Part shown: positions 1 to 10,900 of the stretch, one piece after another | Layout of the letters: each line of letters begins with the position of its first letter | Position numbering within the stretch: position 1 is the first letter of the stretch | Assembly (NCBI GenBank): GCA_022829145.1 | Contig: CM040751.1 | Span: 5,397,364 to 5,461,363, forward strand | Source: Albula goreensis | Taxonomy: Eukaryota > Chordata > Actinopteri > Albuliformes > Albulidae | Reading direction: 5' to 3' | DNA length: 64,000 nucleotides | Notes under the pieces: generated by a model | What the model was told of the DNA's origin: nothing | The model's database searches: none | The model's input: only the letters and a program-made list of their open reading frames with translations | Program-made: the position numbers and the translations under genes

Positions 1-3000
1 ATAATTGGCTTTCCTTTGCAATACCCGAGCAGCACCCAATTATACCATACAAATCTGAAAAGGAAGAACAGATAAGACACAACAGTTGCCTTCGCGGTAG
101 AGAGCAAACCATGAGCTCATGAGCAGGTCTTTTTTTTTTTTTTTTTTTCCCCCACAACCATTTGGGGTTCAATTCAACAGAACCATTCACTGCTCTACAA
201 TACCAAATGATTAATTAATAGTTTAATCAATGATAAATGGTTCCGTAAGGTACCAAAAATATCCCATATGATTATGAAGAAATGATCCCATGGAGATCTT
301 ATTTCTTAAATTCTTTGGGTGTGGTGTTCCTCTTATTTTGTTAGTAATATTTTATGTGGTGTGTACCGACAGTCAAATAAAATGTGATGGATGATATTAC
401 CAATGCCCACAGGCTAAATACCCAATATTATGGAACCAAAGCTTGTATCTTTCCTCCCATCTGTTCTCAGAAACAATTATCTTTATTGTTTTTTTTTTTG
501 AATATGTTCCATTTACATTTTGTTTTACTTTTTGAAATGAACTGTAATAATATTCATAATTTTTTTTTTTAAATTCTAAATTTAACTTTTTACTTTTGCT
601 AGAAACATGGGGATAAAATCACATGCAAAAACAATTTGGTCTCATACTGTGATAATTCTGCAGTTATGTGTGGAAATATTGTTTCATTCTGTCCATGACG
701 ACTATTTTTCACTGATTAAAAAAAGGATTTCTATGTTGGTGTCTGTTGTTAGGAGGAGGGAAGGTACCCGATTCAACATGTTACATCAATCACACCTAAA
801 TACACCATTCTTCTGCTTCAGCTGTCATCCGTCATTATGTCACCTAGCACCTAACCTCCGTATAACCTATATAACCTTCTGCACGCTAACATGGCCAATT
901 AACCATGTTAAGCTCCCAGCTTGGCAATTAGAGTACCAGGGGATGGTGCCGTAGCTGAGAATGTCACAAAGTTCATTCAACTCCATACTGTCATGGTTTG
1001 AAGAAAAAAAAAAATAGAATGTATTGTTAAAAATAAAGTAAACAAGATTTTCTTTTTTGTCAGAGAAAAATTTCATTAGCAGAATATTGTTTTCCACATG
1101 CTTAGATAGAAATATACCTCGCTATAATTATTTTTTTCGCTCAAAGTTTACTGTATATGGTATCTGCTGTCACTTTCACTTGCCTTATCCAACTGCGCAT
1201 GGGTACTCAAATTGGCACAACAGAGATATACAGAACACAGCAGTTCATCCTTTACAGAGCCACGGTCTTGTTTTGCGTACTTGTTTTGTGGATCAGCTCA
1301 CTTGTTTCATGTGTTCATCCTTCAAATCTTGTTATTTATTTAGTGAATTAGTGTGAACATCCAGTGCCTATAGGTTTATGCCTCCCTATCCGCACTGCAA
1401 ACAAGTATCGCAGTGTGCTCATCAGAAAAGAAAATTGACAAAACTGTTTGATGTGACAGTTTCCAGTGTCTCAGATAAGTTGTTTTCTTGTATGAGCTGC
1501 GAAGGCTCATGGCTTTATACTTGATGAAACCAAACAATGTGAAAGAAAAAAAAAAAAAAAAAAAAAAACCCTTGTTCCTGAAAATTCAATTTTTCGGACA
1601 AACAAGATGTTCTTTGTGTTCAAGTGTGAATGCGACATGGAGTTTTGAAGCAACTTTTTGAGTTTTATGACATTTTCAGTTCAAGGAGCTGGGTGAGAAC
1701 GTCCAATAAGTGCAAAAAGTGCATGATACAGGTGAGCGTTTACTCTGTTAATCAAAATGGCAGCTGAAACATTTCCGATGTGGTGAAGAATTGGCAAGTT
1801 CACCGAGGAACATTTGATCCAGTACCTGTGGCGCAGTGATAATTCTGCTGTGACAGGAAGTGTGCTACGACATTATCCTGTTCGTCTCTCCGGGGATGTC
1901 CCTTTGATTTACAATTCCTCTTGACATTTACAAGTCAAGACGGGTCAAGTCCATGTAAAACCCACGGTCAGCAGGATATTTATCTTGCCTTCAGATGCGT
2001 CAAAAGAATGGACAGACGTGGGAGAGGGGAGTATATGAAGACACATTCAGCTTATCACGTGATTTTTGGCCAGGAGAAATATGTTACACTGAGATGTTTT
2101 TTTTTCTTTGCTTGAATCTTATAGGGAAAGGGACATATGGGATTTAAAACCCATAGAATGTTCCTCGCTCCCTGTCACAGCTATGGGTATGAAATCGATT
2201 ATGTCGTAGAGGATCCCTCCCCACCCTTTTTTTCTCCAAAGAATGTTACCCGCACTGTCTCCAAGGACCTAGATAAGCCTCTGACAGAAAGAGTTTTTTT
2301 AAAGAGTCAATACACAATCTAGACAAGGACACCCATAGGGGGTTTGCTTTTGACAATGGTCTTCATCTTCTTCTATTTATTTATTCTCTTTGATATTTTT
2401 TCCACTTAATTGGCTTGCCGACAGTCATGGTAAAGACAGATGCTTGTATCACATTGCGGCTTTTTGGATGATCTTTTCGAACCCTGACAATTCTGTGCCG
2501 ACAGCTGTTTTCTGGATGCGTTGAAAGGAAATGTGGATGCAGAAAGTATCGGGCCATGACAATGTACTTGCGGATCAGTGGCCAAGAAGACAAGGTGATT
2601 GGCCCGCCTTACCCTCGATATTTCTGTGATTGCTTGACATTGACAGATACACTGATAATGGCTTAAAGTTGTATTGTTAAACTGTGATATCAAATAGATG
2701 GGCAACCAGTGTACCTGTCAGTTTTGTCACCTGTGCACATAGTTTCTTTCCTCCAAATATCTATTTGTGTGTATTTCCGTGGTCACATTTTCCACAGTTT
2801 TATAAAAATAGATTCCAGTCAATGAATAGTATTTACTATGTCCCCTCAGTTTATTAACTAAATGCATTGAGGCTTAAAGAGAAGGAGTTGTGGGTACTAC
2901 AAATGTCCTTGGTTTAATGTTTTATGAATTTAACAAGATTTAGTGTGACCAAAATGTATTAAAACGGGATTTAACAGGATTTAAACCTGACACCTACATC

Positions 3001-3499
3001 AGCAGAAATTGTGTTGGATTTTTCTCTAGCCTAGGGCTACGATCAAACCACAGTGGGCAGTTTTTTTTTTTTTTTTTTTGGCATTTCTATTTGCTCTTCC
3101 AAATCTCTCAAAACAAACCAGATCATGTGATTCAGTGTTATTTTCATGTGGTAGTCTCAAGATACCAACTACAGCAGTTGCCTATTGTCTGGCTTTTGAA
3201 AACTCTCAAAGCTTTTAAAAGAAGTTTACACGATATATCAGTGCATCAGTCGGGTTCGTTGAATTTAATATATTTTTTTAAATCAATAACATATTCATAT
3301 ATCAGAGCTATCGATTAATAATATATACATGACACAAGCAGAGCTATAATTCTAAAAGGAGGACATATGTTTTCTGCAAGCCTGAAGAGGGGTTTGTGAC
3401 ATGACAGCTGGTTATATGGCTCACTTGACACCCACTCTTAGCACATTGCAGTCTTCAGTGCTACCTCTTTCTCCTCCTTTTGTCTCTCTCTGACAGAGG
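1..3499. other. AT-rich intergenic DNA, no gene seen
   Basis: The ORFs here are short and match no protein family I recognise. The stretch holds a T19 run at 130-148, an A23 run at 1546-1568 and a T19 run at 3061-3079, with no paired splice sites around an open frame. The A23 run could be the decayed tail of a retroposed sequence, but I could not identify a body upstream of it. Confidence 0.6.
1546..1568. repeat. Poly-A tract, about 23 bp
   Basis: An uninterrupted A run read directly from the sequence, followed by CC. It may be a simple homopolymer or a retroposon tail. No target-site duplication was found around it. Confidence 0.9.
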
Positions 3500-3860
3500 A
3501 AGTGATGGATTTTCAGGTGCGGAGTACATCTTGCTCTCCCTATCCTTCGAGGTCCCCTGTTAGTAATATCAGGCTCCTGCGGTGACTGTCATCTGTTAAC
3601 CTTTTCAGTCTTCCATCACCGCTGACAGGCGAGGACGGGAGAAAAAGCTGCACGCCACGTCGGTTTGCGATGCTATTCTGGGACCGGTGAGAGCGTGTGA
3701 AAGGACCCGCTGCGGCGGTTATCAAGTGTTTGTTGCCTTGGAAGATTAACGTCAGCGCCATCAACCGTAATTACTGACAGAGGGAGTTGTTTCAATGGCG
3801 CCGTGCGTTTCCGCGTGACAAGACGTGGCGTTCGAAGTTACCTCGAAACCCGGGGCTTGC
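3500..3860. promoter_or_regulatory. Candidate conserved non-coding element, CpG-bearing
   Basis: Against AT-rich flanks this block is balanced in composition and carries many CpGs. It contains the palindromic homeobox word GTAATTAC at 3767-3774, directly abutting TGACAG (a MEIS/TGIF-type site) at 3775-3780, plus an E-box-like CATCTG. The composite homeobox-TALE arrangement is typical of developmental enhancers. The only long frame across it (3540-3764, minus) resembles no known protein. Conservation is inferred, not measured. Confidence 0.35.
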
Positions 3861-4439
3861 TCAGAATGTTAAAGGATTGAAGGATTAATTATTATTTTGT
3901 GTACGGTTTCAGGTGTTGGAGAGATGGGATCAAAGATTATTTTTAGTCAAAGGATACGCTGACCCAAAGTTTGAGTTTGTGGGTAATTGAATACTGTGAT
4001 TCAATAGACGGGGTATGATGTGAGAACATTCAAGAAAAACAAAATATGGCACCCTGTTCTGATGACACAAAATGACAGCACCAGGGGAACATGCAGCATT
4101 TGATATTGCAGATTGGAACTCTGGAGTGGCAAAAATTCCAACAATTATATTTTGACTGAGGTTGACATTTTCAGCTCTGTAATTCTGTTAACTGACAAAT
4201 GCAGCTATTCAGTCAAAACAAAACCCAAGAAATATTTCAAAATTACTGTATTGCTGCACTGGGTATAGGTGGGTAATCCGTATTTGAATTGGCACAAGTC
4301 TTTGTTGTTAAAGGGAATTAAAAGTTTAAAAAAATGTGAGTTGCTTCATGCTTTGTTTGTATCAAGCTCTTGAGCCAGCGCTCATGTCTAACTTTCCTCC
4401 AGGCTGCACATAAAAAAATGTTCCAAGACTACCTCCAAA

Positions 4440-4745
4440 AGCATCGGAATGAAGACATTATGACACAGCCACATAGTGGTTTCCGGCAGCGGGATGGCTC
4501 TAGCCTGTCGGGCGTGCGAGCGAGTAGCGGAAGGGGATTTGGATCTCTAATCCTTGATGCCATCTGCTGCTATACTTTGTTAATTGACTCCAGTCACCAA
4601 GAGTCACAAACATAATTTGCGTGGCAATGCAGTGATCTGTGGGGTTACCCGGGCCGCTCTCCTCCTGACTGCCGATAGGCTGATGGGTTACCGGGGCTAC
4701 AGAGGGTCTGAGTGTTAATGGGGTAAGCTGTCACCTCTGGACATT
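4440..4745. promoter_or_regulatory. Candidate conserved non-coding element or unassigned exon
   Basis: A locally GC- and CpG-richer block with little low-complexity sequence. It lies just after a credible splice-acceptor-like stretch (CTAAC, pyrimidine run, CAG ending near 4402) and overlaps an open frame running to 4615. The peptide resembles no family I know and no matching donor stands out, so a coding exon is not supported. An enhancer-like element or a non-coding exon remains possible. Confidence 0.3.
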
Positions 4746-4864
4746 GTGACACTCTTCATTTTGCTCATAACCCATTGACTCTCATTGTCACTGAGCTAAC
4801 TTTCAGCTCTGTATCAGGGCATAGCATTTATTTTCTTGGAGAATAAAATTCTTCATTTATTTCC

Positions 4865-5000
4865 CAACATTACACAGTATTATAGGCATTTTGCAGAGAG
4901 CTCTTATCCAGAGAGACTTACATAAGTCAGGGATGAAAGTGCAAAAAGTCCGACAGAGGGGAAGAGTGCCAACTGCCAGTGAGGATAACATAAGCATAGA
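4865..5000 (-). mobile_element. SINE/LINE 3' tail (L2-type), minus strand
   Basis: Read on the minus strand, this stretch gives TTATGTAAGTCTCTCTGGAT followed by AAGAGCTCTCTGCAAAATGCC. That is a degraded form of the fish consensus tail 'GTAAGTCGCTCTGGATAAGAGCGTCTGCTAAATGCC', the shared 3' end of L2-clade LINEs and the SINEs they mobilise. It ends in short TAAT/GTAATG-like repeats near 4870. The sequence upstream on the minus strand (about 4960-5000 and beyond) may be the rest of the element, but I cannot place its 5' end. Confidence 0.65.
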
Positions 5001-6589
5001 CTATAACCCTGTGATTGACCTGTTGAAGATAGACACGACAGAACAGTTTCCTTTGGCTTTGTCGGCAGGCATTAGAAAAAGTGTCTTATACCAAGAGTTT
5101 CTGTCTGGACATGGATAATCTTGAGTAGAAAGCAAAAACAAATGTTGAACAGAATAACAATCGAAGCTTGTGGACATTAAAGTTCTCTCAAACTTAACAT
5201 TAAAACTACTCAAACTATTGCTCAACCAGTTTGTATGATATAAAAATGCAATGATTTTTGTTTTTGCAACTGCATACATATACACCATGTTTTCTAGGCA
5301 TTCAGTATTTCCTACTTGCAAATGAATACAACAGGGTCCTTTTTTAAAAGTATGACTGGCACTCACTGGAATGAACTGAGAAGGACTGTCAAAGTATAGC
5401 CTGTGGCTAGGCACTAATATGACAGTATGAGCTACATCCAATAACAGAATTGGCTTGACAAGACGAGGCATTCCAGTTAAAGATGGACATTTTGACAGGT
5501 GGACTGCAAAAAATACACAGTTCAATGGCGATATGACTTTTCAAAGCAATATTTAGAAATTTTCATTGTATTTAAACTTAGCTTTTATCTCACAACATAG
5601 CTTCTCTCACATATATATATTAAAAGTTACAAAAGGGTGAATACCATTTATATAAAATGGCATTCGTATTTAAATCCTAGAAATAATTTTTCATGGAACA
5701 GCATCATGCAACAGTCAAGACTGTCTCGGAACACATTGCCGATTCCGCACCTCAGTCTGAATGTCTTTCTAACAATCAGCATAACCATGTAAAGTCGTGG
5801 GTAAGCCATAGTGCCTAAATGCATTTATAAATTAGGGATATGCAGATTTAAATCATTTTTACTCATGTATTTTGTTTTGGAAGCACCTTTAAAAACCTAA
5901 CGCAGGACAAACTTTTTAAAAATTCTATGTGGAGATACCACCACGACTCCCCGACCCCACCCACCCCCCCCCCATCCTCTGAGAGAGCTTCCTTGTGGTT
6001 TCACATTAAAAGGTCCACCAACTTCAATCTTTTCTGAGAAAAACCTCAACTCCAGGGCTGTCTGTCAAGGGGTTTATCAGGCTTCTTATTCGCTTATTCT
6101 TGCTGATTTTTTTTTTTTTTTTTTTAATATCGGTTGTCTCAAAGGCTTATTCGCTGAGGCTGTCGATATGGCTGGACCACCACAAACAACCGGGAGCTCC
6201 ATTGAGATATGTCAAAGGTCAAGCCTGCAGGTCCTAATGAGTTGTAAAGGTCAATTACCTTCTCTGTGGATGCCCGTTAGGGGGCTTTGTGGAAGGCTAT
6301 CACATATGGCCTGTGTGCCTGTGTCTCTGTGTGTGCATGTTCGCATTTTCACCTAATTGGTGGACACACCATGCAATGCCATGGACTGGCTGGGGGGGCA
6401 TAGCATTTTTTATTTATTTATTTTTTTTACTTTATTGTTTATAAGCCATTTATTAGATGCAATGGTCTGAAATGATCTAATGTAGCTGACTCATTTTTTT
6501 AGACACTGATTGTACATCTTCACCCTTTGGTCCTTATTTTCACCGTGAAGAAAGAAGGACTGTATTTATGTTTTTAAGGGTGTGTGTGT
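5001..6589. other. Intergenic; possible 5' part of the adjacent LINE/SINE, otherwise nothing
   Basis: This includes the longest open frame of the window (5001-5525, minus, 174 codons). It lies immediately upstream of an L2-type tail on the same strand, but its peptide shows no reverse-transcriptase or endonuclease motif and looks like a chance frame. It also holds a C-rich stretch near 5960 and a T18 run at 6108-6125. Confidence 0.5.
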
Positions 6590-6590
6590 C

Positions 6591-7090
6591 AGAAGCCACC
6601 AGATTGTTTATAATGAGGTCCCGGGCCCCGATACGACATTTGTGGTAGAAGCCACCTCCATTTACCAAGATGACCTTTGACCTCTCCTAAATCCCTTCCC
6701 AGTGTTTCTGTACATGGGCATCATCCCCCACAAAAACCCCCAAATATTTCACCCCACCCATATTCCAGCTCAAACCTGGAGGTAAAGCAGGCCTCCCAGC
6801 TACCCAATCCCCAATCAGTGCAGTGCTCCAGTTAACCTCGGCTGCTGACATGCCTCCAAACTCCTGAACAACTTTGAAAAGGGAGTCAACATCATTCTGA
6901 TCTCCTCATCATCCGCATATGCCGACACAGCACTGCAGCCAGGGATATGAAAACCTGAGAGCTCCGCTCATAGCCTGTGAAGCAAGGGCTCTATTGCCAG
7001 GGTATGCAACATACCTGACAAAGAGCAACCCTGCCTAATCCCCCTGGAGACTTTAAATAGAGCAATTAAGCCACCATTAACTTTCAGCGC
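6591..7090 (-). pseudogene. Reverse transcriptase fragment (LINE), frameshifted
   Basis: The catalytic YADD motif of the polymerase palm is encoded at 6908-6919 (minus). It is preceded by the RQGCSLSGML substrate-pocket motif (about 7030) and followed by MSAAEVNWS- and KYLGVFVGDD-like segments that in intact elements lie downstream of the palm. These parts fall in at least two reading frames, with one internal stop, so no functional enzyme can be made. The length covers roughly the last third of a normal LINE RT domain. Confidence 0.8.
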
Positions 7091-7126
7091 CATCATTTTT
7101 TTTTGGCGTAATGACTCCTTTACAAC

Positions 7127-7640
7127 ACTCACTGACTGCATCATCATGCCGTCTCCAGCTTCACCTTCACTAAACTTCTCTGAATCCTCTGTCACCCCAT
7201 GCGACTCACTCATCTGCATGGTACCACCAACCATACCTGAAAGGCCCACAGGCGCGGCTTCAACTTCAACACTGCCCCGCTCCACTTCCACCCCACTCAC
7301 CACAGTGTTACCTCCCTCAACAGTACCGCCAACCCCACCCTCCTTTTTCCTTTTCCCTTTTACTACCTCAAACCATTCACCCTCCTCACTGTTCACTACC
7401 CACTTAGCCTTCTGGCTAACCTCCCTGCTAACTTCCTCCGACTGCTTGGTTCATCCGAGATGCTGAGAAAATGTGGCATTTTCCCACCAGCTCCCGATTG
7501 CATTCAAAACATCCTCTCCTGACGCATCTCAGGCCGGCATACATCTCAACCCATGCCGTAGAGACTGTGCCTCCCCATCTGACTGGGAGGCCACCCCGGC
7601 CGCGAACGCGCCAGCAGAGCGGTATTACCACACATCCAAT
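7127..7640 (-). pseudogene. ORF1/gag-like LINE fragment, low confidence
   Basis: On the minus strand, GLRCVRRGC...C...C (about 7535-7476) resembles the cysteine-rich region of LINE ORF1 proteins, although the spacing C-x4-C-x2-C-x7-C is not a canonical CCHC knuckle. It is followed, after a frame change, by a lysine/arginine-rich tail and a Gly/Val/Glu-rich linker. Position next to the RT fragment on the same strand supports the call. Alternatively it is just GC-richer sequence that happens to stay open. Confidence 0.4.
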
Positions 7641-7768
7641 CAAACAAGAAACAATGTTTACCAGTGAAAGAATCAGGACAGAAACCAATGTGAAAAACAA
7701 AAGAGAAAAAGAAAAATAAATAAACCAAACAAAAACAAAGGAAAGCCCACACAGTAAAGCCCTCCCTG

Positions 7769-7772
<4 letters not shown>

Positions 7773-7805
<33 letters not shown>
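7773..7805. repeat. (GA)n microsatellite, about 33 bp
   Basis: Perfect GA dinucleotide run read directly. It creates the artefactual Ser-Leu repeats seen in minus-strand frames across it. It lies just outside the LINE relic. Confidence 0.97.
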
Positions 7806-7809
<4 letters not shown>

Positions 7810-7925
7810 ATATAGATTTTTCTTACCCATATTCCTCTTGTCACAGTGCATATGGGTATATGAATGAAAATGCAGTGCAAAGCAGTGCACTGCAACAGAA
7901 TACAATGTTTCAATGCCTTGTTCAA

Positions 7926-10900
7926 TCCACAGTTTTTTACATTTTTAAAGTGGCAGTGTGTGAAGCTGTCTTTGACATGGGGGCATCACATTCTTTTGCC
8001 TGGTTAACATCTTGCAGATGATCTGGATATGCACATATTTGTGGATCTTTTGGTTTGTTTTATTATCAGGTACCAAATCTGTACTTATTGTGTGCCACAG
8101 TTTGATAAATCAATCAGTTTTCTGGCTAAAAAATGAGTTGTCTGTTATGTTGATGTTTGAAATGGATAAAAATATTTAAAATAGGTGCTACACATCATTT
8201 ACGTTGTCTCAGAAGATTGTTTTAAAAGGCCTCAGTAATTGTTGTTTACCTACACCCTGATATTCGCTGCCCTTCTAAAACACAAGAATAATCTGTTACA
8301 TACTGACCATGCTGAAAATCAGTCATTTGTTGAAATGATACTCACGTAGTTCGAGCACTGTTTTGAGGGGATTTGAAGCTCAGTCCACGTTTTATCCCTT
8401 TCTATGCAGAGAGTCAGCTCCCCCAACACAGTCGGCTCATATCCCACAATCCCTGCAGCAGGATCAGCAGGCTAATGTACTTGTTTGCTAAAATGGACAA
8501 TAATACCAACAAACCAATAAACCTCTTTCCAGAATTGCAAAAAAACCAATACATGAATGCAGGGTGAATGAAGCACATTGCTGTGTAATGTGAGCATTAT
8601 TCACAGCTTTCTGTAGAGGGTTCAACATATGGACTATTTTCTCATTTAAAACCTGACACTCTATGTTTATCAATAATCGAACTGACGAGGCATATTTTCA
8701 ATCTACTAAGTCCTGGGGCAATATAATTACAATAGTGTATGGACTTCAACTGTTCCTCATCTCCGACGACTTCATCTGCTGCCTAAACAAGCAGTCTGAA
8801 ATCACATTGACTACATACATGTACACATGGTTTATGATCCTTGGAAATGTAATATTTCTTTTGCCATTGCTAGCAAAAATTATGCATGTGAATAAAAGAA
8901 ACATTTTTTTATTAACATTTATGAAAATTCTCCTCACACTTCAATATGTGAATGTTTTTTTCATGTTTAGGACGTTGATGCTGGCAAATTGTACGGCTTC
9001 ATAGACATATTATTAATTCATTAGATTAGAACACAATAGTTTCTGAACATGTTTCAATGAGAATTTTATGTGAGCCAGTCCTGAGCAAAATATGATATAT
9101 AGGAAGTTTACATGACATGAAAACTGATTTGTGTCACAACTGTTTGGAGACCAGTCGACATTTGTAATGTCAATCAAATTATCAGTAAACAGTTTTGTAA
9201 ATTCTGTCTTCCTTTTAATTTCCATGAACGAGCTATATTGTTATGATCGCTATGGTATTGCATATGATGTTTGACGAAAGATTTGACATAGCTACACTGT
9301 GTGTGATGTAACTGAGTTTGTGAGTGAAGCAATATTACTTTTCTAGATAGTATTTCTTCAGGTGAAATCAGGAAAAACATTTGGCTGGAGTGGGCTTTTC
9401 ATTTTCAACGCTTCAGAATCATATTGAATAACTCTTCAGGAATGCAATGGAAAGCATCCAGTCCCAGGGGTGTAGTCTTTTCAAGCTGTTTAAAGCCTTA
9501 ATACCATGCAGATCTGCAGGAGCTGTGAGTCATTCTGCCCTCCGCCACAATATAAATTTGATAATATCAACTTCTTAATTAACCTCAATCTTTTTCCAAG
9601 CGTGTGTTTATGCATGCTCTGATCCAGGAATAGAGCAACCATATTGAATACATTCGCTGCGACTCAAAAACGGTGGACAATTCACGTTCATGTGGATATG
9701 TTTGCAAAAGCAAACGGTCGTGTTTGCCCATGAAAGTAAATTTGTTGGTTATGATGAACTGCTTTGGCACTAAATAATTGAATGTTGGTAAATTCTGTGT
9801 CGTTTTTGAACTTTTCAATGGTAAGAGATTCAGTGAGATGGTCTTTTAATGTTGTGGTATGGTTTAATTTGTGATTTTGGGCTAGTTTTCTGTTTATTGG
9901 TTGATTTTGTTGTCGTCCCCATAATGGGTAAACAAAGACCAGAAGCAATTTTTAGTTGAAGTATTTTTTTTTCCTTCCCTCACCTCCATGGCTCAGAGGC
10001 CATGCCAACCACTGTGCAACAGTATGTCTGTTTCTTAAACTGACAGGGTGCTATTGACTGCAAAAAAAGGGTTACCTTGAAGGGTACTCTGGCTGGAATT
10101 TTGTCTTAAAGCAAGTGAATGATGCGTCTTGTAGTTTGAGCTCAGCTGCTTCAAGCACTTGGTTTGTGAAAAAATAAATACGTGGATCAGATAATGTGTC
10201 GAATCATGAAAATGTTCGCTTTACTGTACGATTCGGTGCTGTTTTCATTTCACTCAGCCGCTTCTTCTGAGACAAGCTGCCTTCAAACTCACTGGTTCCC
10301 AAGGACTTCACACACAGCAGCTGGTAAGGCTGGGTGTGGATTATTTAACCAACAATGTGCTAGCTGTAACCACACTCCTTGAGAACAATGATCCCAGCTT
10401 GTTTTGAAAACAGACACCCCAGTGCTCAGCACATACACTAGATTTTATATCTCTGAAGACCAGACATCATGTTGTGCAATGTGGAAAATAGCGATGAAGT
10501 AAAAGTTTTTCATCCATATTGTGGGTGGAGCTACAGTTTGTTGGAAATCATTCATTCGTTTTAACCAATCACAGGACTTTGCTGTCCATACCAAAGCACA
10601 ATGATTGGTTGAAGTCAGTGAGCCTCACAACTGAGTCATATTATCCTGTTTCACTTTCATATTTTGGATTGTTTTCTCATCAATAATTTATAAGCCCCAC
10701 ATTTGTGGTCCATTCGCCTTTTTAGCACAGCTGGTGCTGCATTACATTTATGCCGAAGAAGCCATCTGAGTAACATAAGTCATAATTTTATAGACTTTAT
10801 TTAGGAACATCTGTCTCTTCCTCAAGGCCAAAACCGGCTCACCACTTGTGTTTAAGCAAAAAGGAATACATAAACATGGCATATCTGCAGTATGGGCAAA

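Larger units (their letters stand above)
6590..7640 (-). mobile_element. Relic of an L1/Tx1-type non-LTR retrotransposon
   Basis: Reading 5' to 3' on the minus strand, the relic begins with a cysteine-containing, gag-like stretch (about 7640-7400). An acidic/basic tail with GEWFEVVKGKRKK follows (about 7395-7340). It then jumps into the middle of a reverse transcriptase: VNGGLIALFKVSRGIRQGCS and SGMLHTLAIEPLL (7090-6971), the catalytic box AYADD (about 6922-6908), then KYLGVFVGDD (6749-6720) and LIINNLVAS (about 6617-6591). The order matches the RT and thumb region of Tx1/L1-like fish LINEs. The usual endonuclease and first half of the RT are missing, so ORF1-like and RT parts abut after a deletion or rearrangement. 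Frameshifts after YADD and an in-frame stop after HWEGI show it is dead. Family assignment is from memory of motifs. Confidence 0.8.

Noticed and set aside
5001-5525. 174-codon minus-strand frame, the longest in the window, as a gene
   Set aside because: No recognisable domain, no clear exon boundaries, and it runs into an L2-type repeat tail on the same strand. It is more likely chance or transposon-derived.
7428-7925. 165-codon minus-strand frame with Ser-Leu repeats and hydrophobic stretch as a membrane protein
   Set aside because: The Ser-Leu repeat is the (GA)n microsatellite read on the other strand, and the C-terminal part belongs to the LINE relic.
10735-10770. Another L2-type tail (CATTACATTTATGCC)
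   Set aside because: Only the TTACATTTA word matches. The diagnostic CTCTGGATAAGAG part is absent.
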